DNA from: Pseudarthrobacter equi
GTDB lineage: Bacteria; Actinomycetota; Actinomycetes; Actinomycetales; Micrococcaceae
DNA length: 64,000 bases
Reading direction: 5' to 3'
Assembly (NCBI RefSeq): GCF_900105535.1
Contig: NZ_LT629779.1
Span: 1,054,001-1,118,000, forward strand
This document shows positions 6,672 through 15,108 of the stretch, piece by piece. The notes under the pieces are model-generated. The model ran no database searches. It saw only the letters and a list, made by a program, of their open reading frames with translations, and was not told where the DNA came from. The position numbers were made by a program, and so were the translations under genes. Numbering within the stretch: the stretch's first letter is position 1; each line of letters opens with the position of its first letter.

Positions 6672-9128
6672 ATGCCGATACCGCACCCTGCCCTGTCACG
6701 CCCGCATCAGAACCCAAGGCAGGGTGCGTGGGCCCGGGCCCGGGCCGTCCTTGCCGCGGCCGTACTCCTTGCCGCCGGACTCTTCGCCGGAGCCGTCCCT
6801 GCGCACGCCGCAACCTACACCTTCAAGGGCGTGGTGAAAGGAAAGCTGACCGCCACCGCGACTCCCGCGGCCCTCGCAAATGCATGGGTGGGCGCCTACA
6901 CCAACGACTCAAGTGCCTCCTACGTTGCCGGCGCCTGGTCGGCCGCAGACGGCACCTACAGCTTCACCGTCCCCGCCGCGGGCAGCTACAAAATCTGGAT
7001 CACCTGCGGAAACAACGCCTGCGCAGACACGTACGCCGACAAATGGAACGGCGATTCCTCCGGTGCCTACAACTCCACTCCGCTGGCCGTCACCGACGCC
7101 GCACCTACTACTACCTACAACCCGCAGCTCGAGGCCTACGGGACCATGAGCGGCCGCATCACCAACAGCGCCGGGCAGCCCGTTACGGCCGCCGAGATCT
7201 CGGCCTCACCAGCAAACGGTGGCCAGTACAGCACGGTGCGGCCGGACGCCAACGGGTACTACACGCTGGCCAAGGTTTCGCCGAACCAGGCGTACATCAG
7301 CGTGCGGGACGACTCTGGCCAGCGCCTCTACACGGAGCAGTACTGGAACGGGACACAGGGCGTTGACACCTACACCGCCGCCGCCGTCCCGCCGGGCGTC
7401 AAGTGGACCAACGCGAACTTCGTCCTCAAGGATGAGACAGTCCTGGAAGCCACCGTCACGGACCCCGCGGGCGCACCCATCGCAGAAATGGGCTACGTAC
7501 CCTACGTCTTCAACGACGCCACCGGCGCCTGGGACGGCCCCCAGATGGGCCCGCTGACCTCTGACGCCAACGGAAAGATCTACTGGCGCATGACGGTGGG
7601 CAAGAAATACAAGATCTGCGTCTTCGACACCTACTACGGTGAACCGCGCCAGTACCGCTACAAGTCCGAGTGCTACAACAACGCACCCACCATCGACACC
7701 GCCGTCGTCCTCACCGCCACCGCGCAGGGCCAGCGCGTGCAGGCAAACATGCAGCTGGAAGTGGCCGGACTCTCCCTGTCTCCGGGCAGGATCTTCGCTT
7801 ATGGTTCGGTCCAGGCAGGCCAAACCCTGACCGTTGATCCGGGCGTCTGGGGCCCGGCGCCGGTGACCCTCACCTTCCAGTGGCAGCGCACCAAGGGTAC
7901 GGAGACAACTGATATCGCCGGTGCTACCGCCGCAACCTACACCGTCACGGCCGCAGATACAGGCTTTGACATCTTCGCCAAAGTCACCGGAAGCAAGGCC
8001 GGCTACGCCTCCTACACGGACACCGTCCACGCGGGGCAGGCAGGTGCAGACGCCACCACCGCGTCCAAGCCGTTCACCATCACCGGAACCCCCAGCGCCG
8101 GCAGCACCCTCACCGTCGACCACGGAACGCTGACGCCCACCCCCGAGTTCGGGCCATACTACGACTGGTTCGTCAATGGCGTCCCGGACTACCGCTCCAA
8201 CACCAAGGCCTTCGCCCTGACCACGGCGGACACCGGCAAGAAAGTCACCGCCCGCCTCAGCGTGCACGCCTGGCCGCTGCAGCCGTACTACGGCCAGGCC
8301 TCGGTAACGGTTGCCGCCGGGTCGCTGACGGCGCCGGTTCCCACCATCACCGGCACCGCCAAGGTGGGGACCACGCTGACCGCGAACCCGGGCGCGTGGG
8401 GGCCGGCCCCGGTCACGCTGGCCTACCAGTGGTTCCGCAGCGGGGTTGCCATCACGGGCGCCACGGCGGCGACGTACCCGTCCGTTGAGGCTGACCTGGG
8501 CAAGACGCTGACGGTCCGGTTGACCGGCACCAAGTCCGGGTTTACGACGACGGCGAAAACCTCAGCGGCCACAGCCGCCGTGGTTGCCGGTACGCTGACG
8601 GCGCCGGTTCCCACCATCACCGGCACCCCCAAGGTGGGGACCACGCTGACCGCGAACCCGGGCGCGTGGGGGCCCGCTCCCGTGACGCTGGCGTACCAGT
8701 GGTTCCGCAGCGGGGTTGCCATCACGGGCGCCACGGCGGCGACGTACCCGTCCGTCGCGGCTGACCTGGGCAAGACGCTGACGGTCCGGGTGACCGGCAC
8801 CAAGTCCGGGTTTACGACGACGGCGAAAACCTCAGCGGCCACGGCCGCCGTGGTTGCCGGCACCCTCACCGGCCCCACCCCGACGATCACCGGCACCAAG
8901 ACCGTCGGCAGCACCCTGACCGCAAACCCCGGCACCTGGGGGCCGGCCCCGGTCACGCTGGCCTACCAGTGGTACCGCGGCAGCACCGCCATCACCGGGG
9001 CCACGGCCCAGACCTACAAGCTGGTGGCCGCCGACAAGGGAACCGCCATCAAGGTCCGGGTCACCGGCACCAAGACGGCCTACACCGCGTTGGCGCGCTA
9101 CTCAGCCGCGACTGCGCTGATCGGCTGA
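6672..9128 (+). CDS. Secreted protein with carboxypeptidase-regulatory-like and Ig-like repeat domains
   Basis: 818-residue exported protein with a signal peptide of about 46 residues ending AVPAHA-A. Residues ~48-380 hold beta-sandwich segments of the carboxypeptidase-regulatory type (for example MSGRITNSAGQPVTAAEISA). From about 390 to the end there are five Ig-like repeats of about 85-90 residues sharing TITGT.KVG.TLTANPG and YQW. The last three are almost identical. No sorting motif, C-terminal anchor or catalytic domain is visible, so it is probably released or loosely wall-bound. The ATG at 6672 starts the signal peptide; an upstream in-frame start at 6615 would add a non-signal extension. 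Confidence 0.85.
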   Translation: MPIPHPALSRPHQNPRQGAWARARAVLAAAVLLAAGLFAGAVPAHAATYTFKGVVKGKLTATATPAALANAWVGAYTNDSSASYVAGAWSAADGTYSFTVPAAGSYKIWITCGNNACADTYADKWNGDSSGAYNSTPLAVTDAAPTTTYNPQLEAYGTMSGRITNSAGQPVTAAEISASPANGGQYSTVRPDANGYYTLAKVSPNQAYISVRDDSGQRLYTEQYWNGTQGVDTYTAAAVPPGVKWTNANFVLKDETVLEATVTDPAGAPIAEMGYVPYVFNDATGAWDGPQMGPLTSDANGKIYWRMTVGKKYKICVFDTYYGEPRQYRYKSECYNNAPTIDTAVVLTATAQGQRVQANMQLEVAGLSLSPGRIFAYGSVQAGQTLTVDPGVWGPAPVTLTFQWQRTKGTETTDIAGATAATYTVTAADTGFDIFAKVTGSKAGYASYTDTVHAGQAGADATTASKPFTITGTPSAGSTLTVDHGTLTPTPEFGPYYDWFVNGVPDYRSNTKAFALTTADTGKKVTARLSVHAWPLQPYYGQASVTVAAGSLTAPVPTITGTAKVGTTLTANPGAWGPAPVTLAYQWFRSGVAITGATAATYPSVEADLGKTLTVRLTGTKSGFTTTAKTSAATAAVVAGTLTAPVPTITGTPKVGTTLTANPGAWGPAPVTLAYQWFRSGVAITGATAATYPSVAADLGKTLTVRVTGTKSGFTTTAKTSAATAAVVAGTLTGPTPTITGTKTVGSTLTANPGTWGPAPVTLAYQWYRGSTAITGATAQTYKLVAADKGTAIKVRVTGTKTAYTALARYSAATALIG
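8331..9128 (+). repeat. Three in-frame 270-bp repeats
   Basis: Repeat starts at 8331, 8601 and 8871 are exactly 270 bp (90 codons) apart. The first two copies share long identical runs, including silent positions. The third is more diverged and ends at the stop codon. This indicates recent duplication or recombination between copies. Confidence 0.9.
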
Positions 9129-9150
9129 CCCCTCCGGACCGACAGGCTCT

Positions 9151-9183
9151 CCGCCCACCCGTGCCAGCTGCGCGGGTGGGCGG
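9151..9183 (+). terminator. Hairpin after the repeat protein gene
   Basis: CCGCCCACCCG (9151-9161) pairs perfectly with CGGGTGGGCGG (9173-9183) across an 11-nt loop, 22 bp after the stop codon. No T-run follows, as is common in actinobacterial hairpins. Confidence 0.6.
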
Positions 9184-9266
9184 CGCCACTTAACAGGGGG
9201 CGGTGAGCCGCGCGGACTATATTGGGGCGTGTCAGCACACCACCACCACCGCGGGAGTCTGCACCC

Positions 9267-11015
9267 ATGGCCAAGGAACTTGCCACCCAACTCATCGAAC
9301 AACTCCAGGCTGCCGGCGTGCAGCGGATCTATGGGATCGTGGGGGACAGCCTCAACCCCCTTGTGGACGCCGTCCGGCAAACCGGCGGTTCGGCCAAGGG
9401 TGGCATCGACTGGGTCCACGTCCGGCACGAGGAGGCCGCCGCGTTTGCAGCCGCCGCGGAGGCGCAGCTTACGGGCCGCCTCGCCGTGTGCGCCGGCTCC
9501 TGCGGCCCCGGCAACCTGCACCTGATCAACGGGCTCTACGATGCCAACCGCAGCGGCGCCCCGGTGCTGGCCATCGCCTCCCACATCCCCAGCAAGCAGA
9601 TCGGCAGCAGCTTCTTCCAGGAAACCCACCCGGACCGGCTCTTCAACGAATGCTCGGTCTACTCGGAACTGGTCAGCACCGCCGAGCAGGCACCGCGCGT
9701 CATGCACAGCGCCATCCAGCATGCACTCGGACTGGGCGGAGTCGCCGTCGTGACCCTTCCCGGCGACATCGCCGGGCTCGAAGCCAGCGCGCCGACGCCG
9801 CTGCCTGCCACCTTCCGCCCCGCCAGCCTCGTCCCGGACCCGGCCAGCGTCCAGGCCCTGGCGGACGCCATCAACGACGCCGGCAAGGTCGCCATCTTCG
9901 CAGGCGCCGGCGTCGAAGGTGCCCACAGTGAACTGATGGCACTCGCGGAACTGGCGAAGGCGCCAATCGGCCACTCCCTGCGCGGCAAGGACTTTGTCCA
10001 GTACGACAATCCGTTCGATATCGGCATGACCGGGCTGCTGGGCTACGGCGCCGCCGCCGAGGGCATCGAGGACGCCGATCTCCTGGTCCTCCTGGGCACC
10101 GATTTTCCGTACGACCAGTTCCTGCCGGACACCCGGACTGCGCAGGTGGACAGGGTGGCGCACCGCCTCGGCCGGCGGACCGACGTCGACATTGCCGTGC
10201 ACGGCGACGTGCTGCCAACCCTGCGCGCCCTCCTGCCCCTGGTGAAGGCAAAAAAGAGCCGCCGGTTCCTGGACCAGATGCTCAAGAAGCACGACCGGCT
10301 GATGAACAAAGCCGTGGGTGCCTACACCCGCAAGGTGGAGAAGAAGCAGCCCATCCACCCGGAATACGCGGCCTCACTGCTGGACCAGATAGCCGCAGAG
10401 GACGCCATCTTCACCGCGGATACGGGCATGTGCAACGTCTGGACGGCGCGGTACATCAACCCGCTGGGCACGCGGCGCCTGATCGGGTCCTTCCTGCACG
10501 GCTCAATGGCCAACGCCCTGCCGCACGCCATCGGCGCGCAGCTGGCGTACCCCGGCCGGCAGGTCATCTCCGTGTCCGGTGACGGCGGCCTGTCCATGCT
10601 GCTCGGTGAGCTCATCACCGCCGCCGCCTACAAGCTGCCCGTCAACGTGGTGGTGTTCAACAACTCCACCCTGGGCATGGTCAAGCTCGAGATGCTGGTG
10701 GACGGGCTCCCTGATTTCGGGGTGGATGTGCCGGATGCCAACTACGCCGCCGTGGCCCAGGCACTGGGCTTCCATGCTGTCCGCGTTACGGATCCCTCGC
10801 AGATCGAGGCGGCCTACCGGGAAGCGTTCGCGCACCCTGGGCCGTCGCTGGTGGAACTCATCACCGATCCCAAGGCGCTGTCCATTCCGCCCAAGATCTC
10901 CGGCTCGCAGGTCATCGGGTTTGCCACCGCCATGTCCAAGGTGGTCCTGAACAGGGGAGCAGGCGAGGCCGTCAGCATGGCGCGCAGCAACCTGCGGAAC
11001 ATCCCCCGGCGCTGA
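9267..11015 (+). CDS. poxB: PoxB-like thiamine-diphosphate enzyme (pyruvate dehydrogenase/oxidase type)
   Basis: 582-residue ThDP-dependent enzyme; the best-known relatives oxidatively decarboxylate pyruvate to acetate and CO2 with quinone or oxygen as acceptor. Domains in order: N-terminal pyrimidine-binding domain with the catalytic Glu in VRHEEAAAF and the family stretch GSCGPGNLHLINGLYDANR; a central FAD-type domain; and a C-terminal diphosphate-binding domain with GDGGLSMLLGELITAA...NN. The start is the ATG at 9267 with GGGAG upstream; TATATT at 9218-9223 is a possible -10 box. It converges on the pyridoxine kinase gene, with a strong shared terminator between them. Confidence 0.9.
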   Translation: MAKELATQLIEQLQAAGVQRIYGIVGDSLNPLVDAVRQTGGSAKGGIDWVHVRHEEAAAFAAAAEAQLTGRLAVCAGSCGPGNLHLINGLYDANRSGAPVLAIASHIPSKQIGSSFFQETHPDRLFNECSVYSELVSTAEQAPRVMHSAIQHALGLGGVAVVTLPGDIAGLEASAPTPLPATFRPASLVPDPASVQALADAINDAGKVAIFAGAGVEGAHSELMALAELAKAPIGHSLRGKDFVQYDNPFDIGMTGLLGYGAAAEGIEDADLLVLLGTDFPYDQFLPDTRTAQVDRVAHRLGRRTDVDIAVHGDVLPTLRALLPLVKAKKSRRFLDQMLKKHDRLMNKAVGAYTRKVEKKQPIHPEYAASLLDQIAAEDAIFTADTGMCNVWTARYINPLGTRRLIGSFLHGSMANALPHAIGAQLAYPGRQVISVSGDGGLSMLLGELITAAAYKLPVNVVVFNNSTLGMVKLEMLVDGLPDFGVDVPDANYAAVAQALGFHAVRVTDPSQIEAAYREAFAHPGPSLVELITDPKALSIPPKISGSQVIGFATAMSKVVLNRGAGEAVSMARSNLRNIPRR

Positions 11016-11048
11016 CCCCTCCCGGACGCGCCATCAGATACCGCCCAA

Positions 11049-11093
11049 AAACCCGGAACGCGTCTGCATGGAGTCCAGACGCGTTCCGGGTTT
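11049..11093. terminator. Bidirectional terminator between poxB and pdxK
   Basis: AAACCCGGAACGCGTCTG (11049-11066) and CAGACGCGTTCCGGGTTT (11076-11093) form a perfect 18-bp stem with a 9-nt loop. A-runs on the left and T-runs on the right make it work in both directions between convergent genes. Confidence 0.9.
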
Positions 11094-11127
11094 AAGGACG
11101 AAAAGTGATGGGGCGTTTTGGGGCTGT

Positions 11128-11985
11128 CTAGCGGGCGCCGCCCTGCCACAGGGCATCGAACGGTGCACCGGAGGCCACGCGGTTGCGGATGCCCTCGGTC
11201 ACGAACGCCTTGGCCGTGCGGGCCGCCTCCAGCGGGGTGGCGCCCTTGGCGAGTTCGGCGGTCACGGCCGCCGCCAGCGAACAGCCGGCGCCGGAAACGG
11301 CCACCTCGCCCACCTTCGGGGCGCTGAGGACTTCGAGGGTCTCGCCGTCAAAGAAGACGTCGACGGCGTCCGGGCCCTCCAGCCGCACCCCGCCCTTGGC
11401 CAGGACTGCCGCGCCGCTGAGTTCGTGGATGCGGACAGCGGCGGCCTTGAGGGACTCGACGTCCGTGATCTCCAGGCCGCTGAGGGATTCCGCCTCAAAG
11501 TGGTTGGGGGTGACGAAGGTGGCCAGCGGCAGGATCTCGGCCTTCAGGGCCTGGTCCGTGTCCAGGGCGTGGCCGGGCTCCTGGCCCTTGCAGATCAGCA
11601 CCGGGTCCAGCACCACGTTGCCGAAGCCGTTGGCCTTCAGGGAGCCGGCCACGGTGCTGATGGTGGCCGGGCTGCCCAGCATGCCGATCTTCACGGTGTC
11701 CAGCACGGAGGGGGCGCCCGACGCCGGTCCATACGCCGCCGCCGTTGCCTCCAGTTGGTCGGCAATCACCTGCTGGTCCACCGGGACGAAGCGGTGGTTC
11801 CAGTTGTCCTTCGGGTCGAAGGACACGATGCAGGTCAGGTTGGCGATGCCGAAAACGCCCAGCTCCTGAAAGGTCTTCAGGTCGGCCTGGGCGCCGGCAC
11901 CACCGGTGGCTTCGGACCCTGCGATGGTGAGGACGACGGCCGGAGTGGTGGCGGACGGCGATGCGCCGGTGGAAACGGAAGTCAT
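11128..11985 (-). CDS. pdxK: Pyridoxine/pyridoxal kinase of the ThiD-like (PdxK) type
   Basis: 285-residue ribokinase-fold enzyme. The N-terminus (VLTIAGSEATGGAGAQADLK, FQELGVFGIANLT) is shared by hydroxymethylpyrimidine kinases and Bacillus-type pyridoxine kinases. The segments SFDPKDNWNH and DPVLICKG match the PdxK branch better than ThiD, so B6-vitamer phosphorylation is preferred over a thiamine role. The anion-hole/catalytic motif is VSGAGCSLAAAVTAELAKG. The ATG at 11985 has GGTGG just upstream. The thiamine function cannot be fully excluded. Confidence 0.82.
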   Translation of the reverse strand: MTSVSTGASPSATTPAVVLTIAGSEATGGAGAQADLKTFQELGVFGIANLTCIVSFDPKDNWNHRFVPVDQQVIADQLEATAAAYGPASGAPSVLDTVKIGMLGSPATISTVAGSLKANGFGNVVLDPVLICKGQEPGHALDTDQALKAEILPLATFVTPNHFEAESLSGLEITDVESLKAAAVRIHELSGAAVLAKGGVRLEGPDAVDVFFDGETLEVLSAPKVGEVAVSGAGCSLAAAVTAELAKGATPLEAARTAKAFVTEGIRNRVASGAPFDALWQGGAR

Positions 11986-12055
11986 CCCACCATCCTGCCA
12001 TCCGGCGTCGTGCGTTGCCTTGTGTTGCTGAACAGGGGGAGCGGGAGGGCTGTGT

Positions 12056-12481
12056 TCAGGACCCCAACGTGGATGGCTGCGCGTCCGGATCCACACGGAC
12101 CAGCCGCCAGACGGCCAGTCGGCCCACGGCCAGTGCCCCACCGATCATGAGCGCCGTGGACAGCATGAAATCGGCGCTGGAACCGGACCATGGCCTGAGG
12201 GCGGCGAGACCCGCGCCAATGAGTGCGCCCAGGCCGGCGAACGCGGCAACGTGCAGCCACTGGTTCCGCACGGGCTGGAGCAGGATCGCCAGCGGCGCCC
12301 CGGCGCAGAAGGCGAGGACCGTCGCCGGAACGGCTCCCCAGACGAGGGTCGCCAGGAACATGGGCAGGAACCACGATCCGCCGCTCCAGACAGCCAGGAT
12401 GACGGCCAGGCAGAGCAGGCTGACCAGCGCGCCGACGGCCAGGGCTGATGTACCCAGGACCACGCGGCGCGGCCTGCTCAC
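12056..12481 (-). CDS. Small multi-pass membrane protein, translationally coupled to the epimerase
   Basis: 141 residues with about four hydrophobic segments (ALAVGALVSLLCLAVILAVW; FLATLVWGAVPATVLAF; HVAAFAGLGALIGAGLAAL; TALMIGGALAVGRLAVW). I do not recognise the family. Its GTG start overlaps the TGA of the upstream epimerase gene (GTGA at 12478-12481), so translation is probably coupled. It is the last gene of a TetR-epimerase-membrane protein run. Confidence 0.7.
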   Translation of the reverse strand: MSRPRRVVLGTSALAVGALVSLLCLAVILAVWSGGSWFLPMFLATLVWGAVPATVLAFCAGAPLAILLQPVRNQWLHVAAFAGLGALIGAGLAALRPWSGSSADFMLSTALMIGGALAVGRLAVWRLVRVDPDAQPSTLGS

Positions 12482-13389
12482 ACCCGTCCCTTGGCGACCT
12501 GCTGTAGGGCGCCGCCCAGTTCCGGCTGGCGGTAAATGAACCCGGCGGAGAGGAGCTTCTGCGGCAGGACCCAGCGGCTCTTGAGCACCAGTTCCGCTTC
12601 GGTGCGGATCAGCACGGCGCCCGCCCGCAGGAGCCACGCAGGAGTGGGCAGGCCAAAACGCTTCCCGTAGGCACGCCGGACCAGCCGCATCAGCTCGTGG
12701 TTGCTCACCACGTCCGGCGAAGCCACGTTGACCGGTCCGGTGATGTCCGTCCGGGCGTGCAGGAACCGCATGCACCGGTACAGATCCTCCACGTGGATCC
12801 AGCTGAACTTCTGGTTGCCGTCTCCCATGGGTCCGCCCAGGCCCAGCCGTGCGAGGTTGGCAAACGGCCGCAGCGCCCCGCCGCCGGGGCCGAGAACAAT
12901 AGAGATCCGCAGCGGGATCTTCCGGGTTTTTGGCGTGGCCGCAACATCCAGTGCGGTCTCCCAGGCGCGGGCCACGTCCACGGAGAATCCGGTGCCCGGC
13001 TCGCCGTCGTTCTCTGATTGCGGCCGGTCCCTGGCGTCCCGGTAGATGGTCCCGGTGCTGGCATTCAGCCACGTCGACGGCGGTTCCTGGCACCGGGCGA
13101 TGGCGCGGCCCAGCGCCTCGGTGGTCCGGACACGGGACTCAAGAATCGAGGTCCGGTTCCGGGCGCTGTACCGGCAGGACACCGAGCGTCCGGCGAGGTT
13201 GACCACGAGGTCGGCGCCGTTGAGCACCCTGGTGAGGGCGTCGTCGTCGTTCCAGCTTGCCGAGGAATTCCCCGCTCCCTTGCGCCCGATGGTCCGCACG
13301 GACCAGCCGTCCTGCTCGAAACGCGACCGGACGTATCTGCCGATGAAACCCGAAGCGCCGGCGAGTACCACCGTCTTGGTTCTGCGCAT
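12478..13389 (-). CDS. TIGR01777-type NAD(P)-dependent epimerase/oxidoreductase
   Basis: 303-residue extended short-chain dehydrogenase: the Rossmann motif GASGFIGRYV at the N-terminus, VVNLAGRSV, then NASTGTIYRD and a C-terminal domain ending WVLPQKLLSAGFIYRQPEL, typical of this family. Substrates of the family are not established. The ATG at 13389 is preceded by AAGGGGGA. A GTG at 13413 is an alternative. It lies downstream of a TetR gene in the same direction and is coupled to a membrane protein. Confidence 0.85.
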   Translation of the reverse strand: MRRTKTVVLAGASGFIGRYVRSRFEQDGWSVRTIGRKGAGNSSASWNDDDALTRVLNGADLVVNLAGRSVSCRYSARNRTSILESRVRTTEALGRAIARCQEPPSTWLNASTGTIYRDARDRPQSENDGEPGTGFSVDVARAWETALDVAATPKTRKIPLRISIVLGPGGGALRPFANLARLGLGGPMGDGNQKFSWIHVEDLYRCMRFLHARTDITGPVNVASPDVVSNHELMRLVRRAYGKRFGLPTPAWLLRAGAVLIRTEAELVLKSRWVLPQKLLSAGFIYRQPELGGALQQVAKGRV

Positions 13390-13430
13390 TTTTCCCCCTT
13401 GTTGGTTTTCCACGATGTGTTGCCGCCTGC

Positions 13431-14087
13431 CTAACTGCGGACGCTGCGGCTGAGGTTGAGGACGTCATCCAGGACCTTGCCTACGCCTGGAACGCGGGCC
13501 AGCCCCAGTCCGCGGGCGATCAGCGGCGCTGCCCCATCCACCAGCCGCCTGGTGCGTTGCTGCCCGTCCGAAGTGTCGTAGACCCAAAACAGGGTGACGC
13601 CCATGTAACAGAGCCACAGCAGCTCGGGCAGATCGCTGCGCAGCTTTTTGGAAACAGCCGGCCGGGCGCCGTCCACCGCCTGCCGGAAGATCTCCAGAGA
13701 CGCTTCGCGGGCCGGGGTGGAGGCTGTGGAGAACGGGTTGACGGGGGAGGTGGGGCGGATGGCGGTGGCCACAAAGTCGGCGCCGAACCGGTGGTAGGGA
13801 GCCATAACGTCCAGGCCTGCGTGGAGGACGGCCTTGAGCCGCTCTGCAAGCCCGCCCGTGGTGTCCAGCGCTCCGGCCGCGCGCTCGGCGTGCTCCGCCT
13901 GGACCTGGACGTAGAGTTCGTGGACCAGGTCGTCCTTGGACTCGAAGTAGTAGTACGCATTGCCCGCAGAGACGCCTGCCTCGGCCGCGATGGCCCGCAT
14001 GGTGGTCTTCTCGAAGCCGATCTCGCGGAACATCCGCAGGGCAACTTCTGCCAGTTTCTGCCGGGTCTGTTCACTCTTCGCAGCCAA
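13431..14087 (-). CDS. TetR-family regulator
   Basis: About 218 residues with a clear helix-turn-helix (ALRMFREIGFEKTTMRAIAA, AGVSAGNAYYYFESKDDLVH). The C-terminal domain contains a run of aromatic residues (LLWLCYMGVTLFWVYD), as in TetR proteins that bind hydrophobic ligands. GGGGGA precedes a TTG at 14087; a TTG at 14099 is also in frame. Two palindromes directly upstream suggest autoregulation; the downstream epimerase and membrane protein genes are the likely co-regulated unit. Confidence 0.9.
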   Translation of the reverse strand: MAAKSEQTRQKLAEVALRMFREIGFEKTTMRAIAAEAGVSAGNAYYYFESKDDLVHELYVQVQAEHAERAAGALDTTGGLAERLKAVLHAGLDVMAPYHRFGADFVATAIRPTSPVNPFSTASTPAREASLEIFRQAVDGARPAVSKKLRSDLPELLWLCYMGVTLFWVYDTSDGQQRTRRLVDGAAPLIARGLGLARVPGVGKVLDDVLNLSRSVRS

Positions 14088-14101
14088 TTGTTCCCCCAAA
14101 T

Positions 14102-14149
14102 TTGAACGTGTTCAAGAATAAGTATCGCACATCTTTTGAACGTGTTCAG
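14102..14149. promoter_or_regulatory. Twin TetR operators (TGAACGTGTTCA)
   Basis: TTGAAC-GT-GTTCAA at 14102-14115 is a perfect palindrome; TTGAAC-GT-GTTCAG at 14136-14149 repeats it 34 bp away. Both lie immediately upstream of the TetR start. They fit the TNNAACNNGTTNNA form known for KstR-like regulators, which describes only the motif class. Confidence 0.7.
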
Positions 14150-14223
14150 TTTCTGCCGTGCCCCGTCGCGCGCCTGCGGATGGTGGCGATGGGAGAATGG
14201 ACCGACCCCAGTGCTAATACAGC

Positions 14224-14248
14224 CGGCGGCCCGGTTCCGCGGCCGCCG
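14224..14248 (+). promoter_or_regulatory. Leader hairpin upstream of the queuosine-precursor transporter
   Basis: CGGCGGCC (14224-14231) pairs perfectly with GGCCGCCG (14241-14248), 28 bp before the ATG. It could be an attenuator or a simple mRNA structure. I see no match to a known preQ1 riboswitch. Confidence 0.4.
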
Positions 14249-14276
14249 AGCGAACCACTCCGAACGGATCTCCTCC

Positions 14277-15011
14277 ATGCCTGCTGCCTCAGGACACAAC
14301 GCCGCGCCCGAAACCACCTCGCCGCAATCTCCCGCGAAATTCGCCTCAATCGGCTCGCCGTACTTCGGCATCATGCTTTCCTTCATGGCAGTGGTGCTCA
14401 TCCTGTCCAACATCGGCGCCTCCAAGGGTGTGGAGATCGGCCCCATCGTGACGGACGGCGGCTTCTTCCTGTTCCCGCTCGCCTACATCCTCGGTGACGT
14501 CATCAGCGAGGTGTACGGCTTCAAAGTGGCGCGCAAGGCCATCTTTACCACCTTCGCACTGTCCGTCTTCGCGTCCCTCTGCTACTGGGTGATCATCGCC
14601 CTGCCCGGGTTCGACGACGAGTACGGCATCGCCAAGCAGTCCGCGCTGGAGGGGGCACTCGGCCCCGTGCCACAGATCGTGCTGGCCTCGCTCCTGGCGT
14701 TCCTCGCCGGCCAGACCATCAACTCGTGGATCCTGGTGAAGATGAAGGCCCGTACAGGCGAGAAGTCGCTGTGGGCCCGGCTGATGGGGTCCTCCGGGGC
14801 GGGCGAATTCGTGGACACCCTGATCTTCTGCAGCATTGCCGCGTCCGTCATCGGCATTACCGACTTCGGCATGTTCCTGAACTACGTGGTGGTGGGGTTC
14901 CTCTACAAGACCCTGGTGGAGTTCCTCTTCGTCCCCGTCACCGCCCTCGTTATCGGGTGGGTCAAGAAGCGCGAACCGAGTTACGGGGCTGCCGCTCTAC
15001 CGGCAGCTTGA
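14277..15011 (+). CDS. yhhQ: Queuosine-precursor transporter, YhhQ family
   Basis: 244-residue membrane protein with about six helices. Family features: LSNIGASKGVEIGPIVTDGGFFLFPLAYILGDVISEVYG near the N-terminus (acidic/glycine motif after the first helix), FLAGQTINSWILVKMKARTG, and GEFVDTLIFCSIA. Members import queuine, preQ0 or preQ1 for tRNA modification. The ATG at 14277 fits the conserved N-terminus; an upstream TTG-initiated frame is not conserved-looking. The partner enzyme Tgt is 1.2 kb away on the other strand; no de novo queuosine genes are in the window. Confidence 0.88.
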   Translation: MPAASGHNAAPETTSPQSPAKFASIGSPYFGIMLSFMAVVLILSNIGASKGVEIGPIVTDGGFFLFPLAYILGDVISEVYGFKVARKAIFTTFALSVFASLCYWVIIALPGFDDEYGIAKQSALEGALGPVPQIVLASLLAFLAGQTINSWILVKMKARTGEKSLWARLMGSSGAGEFVDTLIFCSIAASVIGITDFGMFLNYVVVGFLYKTLVEFLFVPVTALVIGWVKKREPSYGAAALPAA

Positions 15012-15035
15012 TTCTGCGGCCGCCTGGCCCGCCGA

Positions 15036-15095
15036 TTCGACGGTTCCCTGCATGCTCGATGTTTCGAAGCCACGCATAGGCAGGGAACCGTCGAA
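15036..15095. repeat. 16-bp inverted repeat 3' of the DUF559-type gene
   Basis: TTCGACGGTTCCCTGC (15036-15051) and GCAGGGAACCGTCGAA (15080-15095) are perfect reverse complements separated by 28 bp. It lies between the convergent transporter and DUF559-type genes. The right arm, extended to GCAGGGAACCGTCGAAACGGGT, recurs at 16152-16173 on the other side of that gene. Confidence 0.8.
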
Positions 15096-15108
15096 ACGGG
15101 TGTAGCGG

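Noticed and set aside
12142..12477. Extended frame of pdxK and of the membrane gene into each other
   Set aside because: The long open frames here are overlap artefacts; the ATG at 11985 and the GTG at 12481 give proteins with expected ends.
14136..14276. Upstream TTG start for the YhhQ transporter
   Set aside because: The added residues overlap the TetR operator and the leader hairpin and lack membrane-protein character.
14160..14277. preQ1 riboswitch in front of yhhQ
   Set aside because: I see one GC-rich stem but not the pseudoknot-forming A-rich tail or loops of known preQ1 classes.
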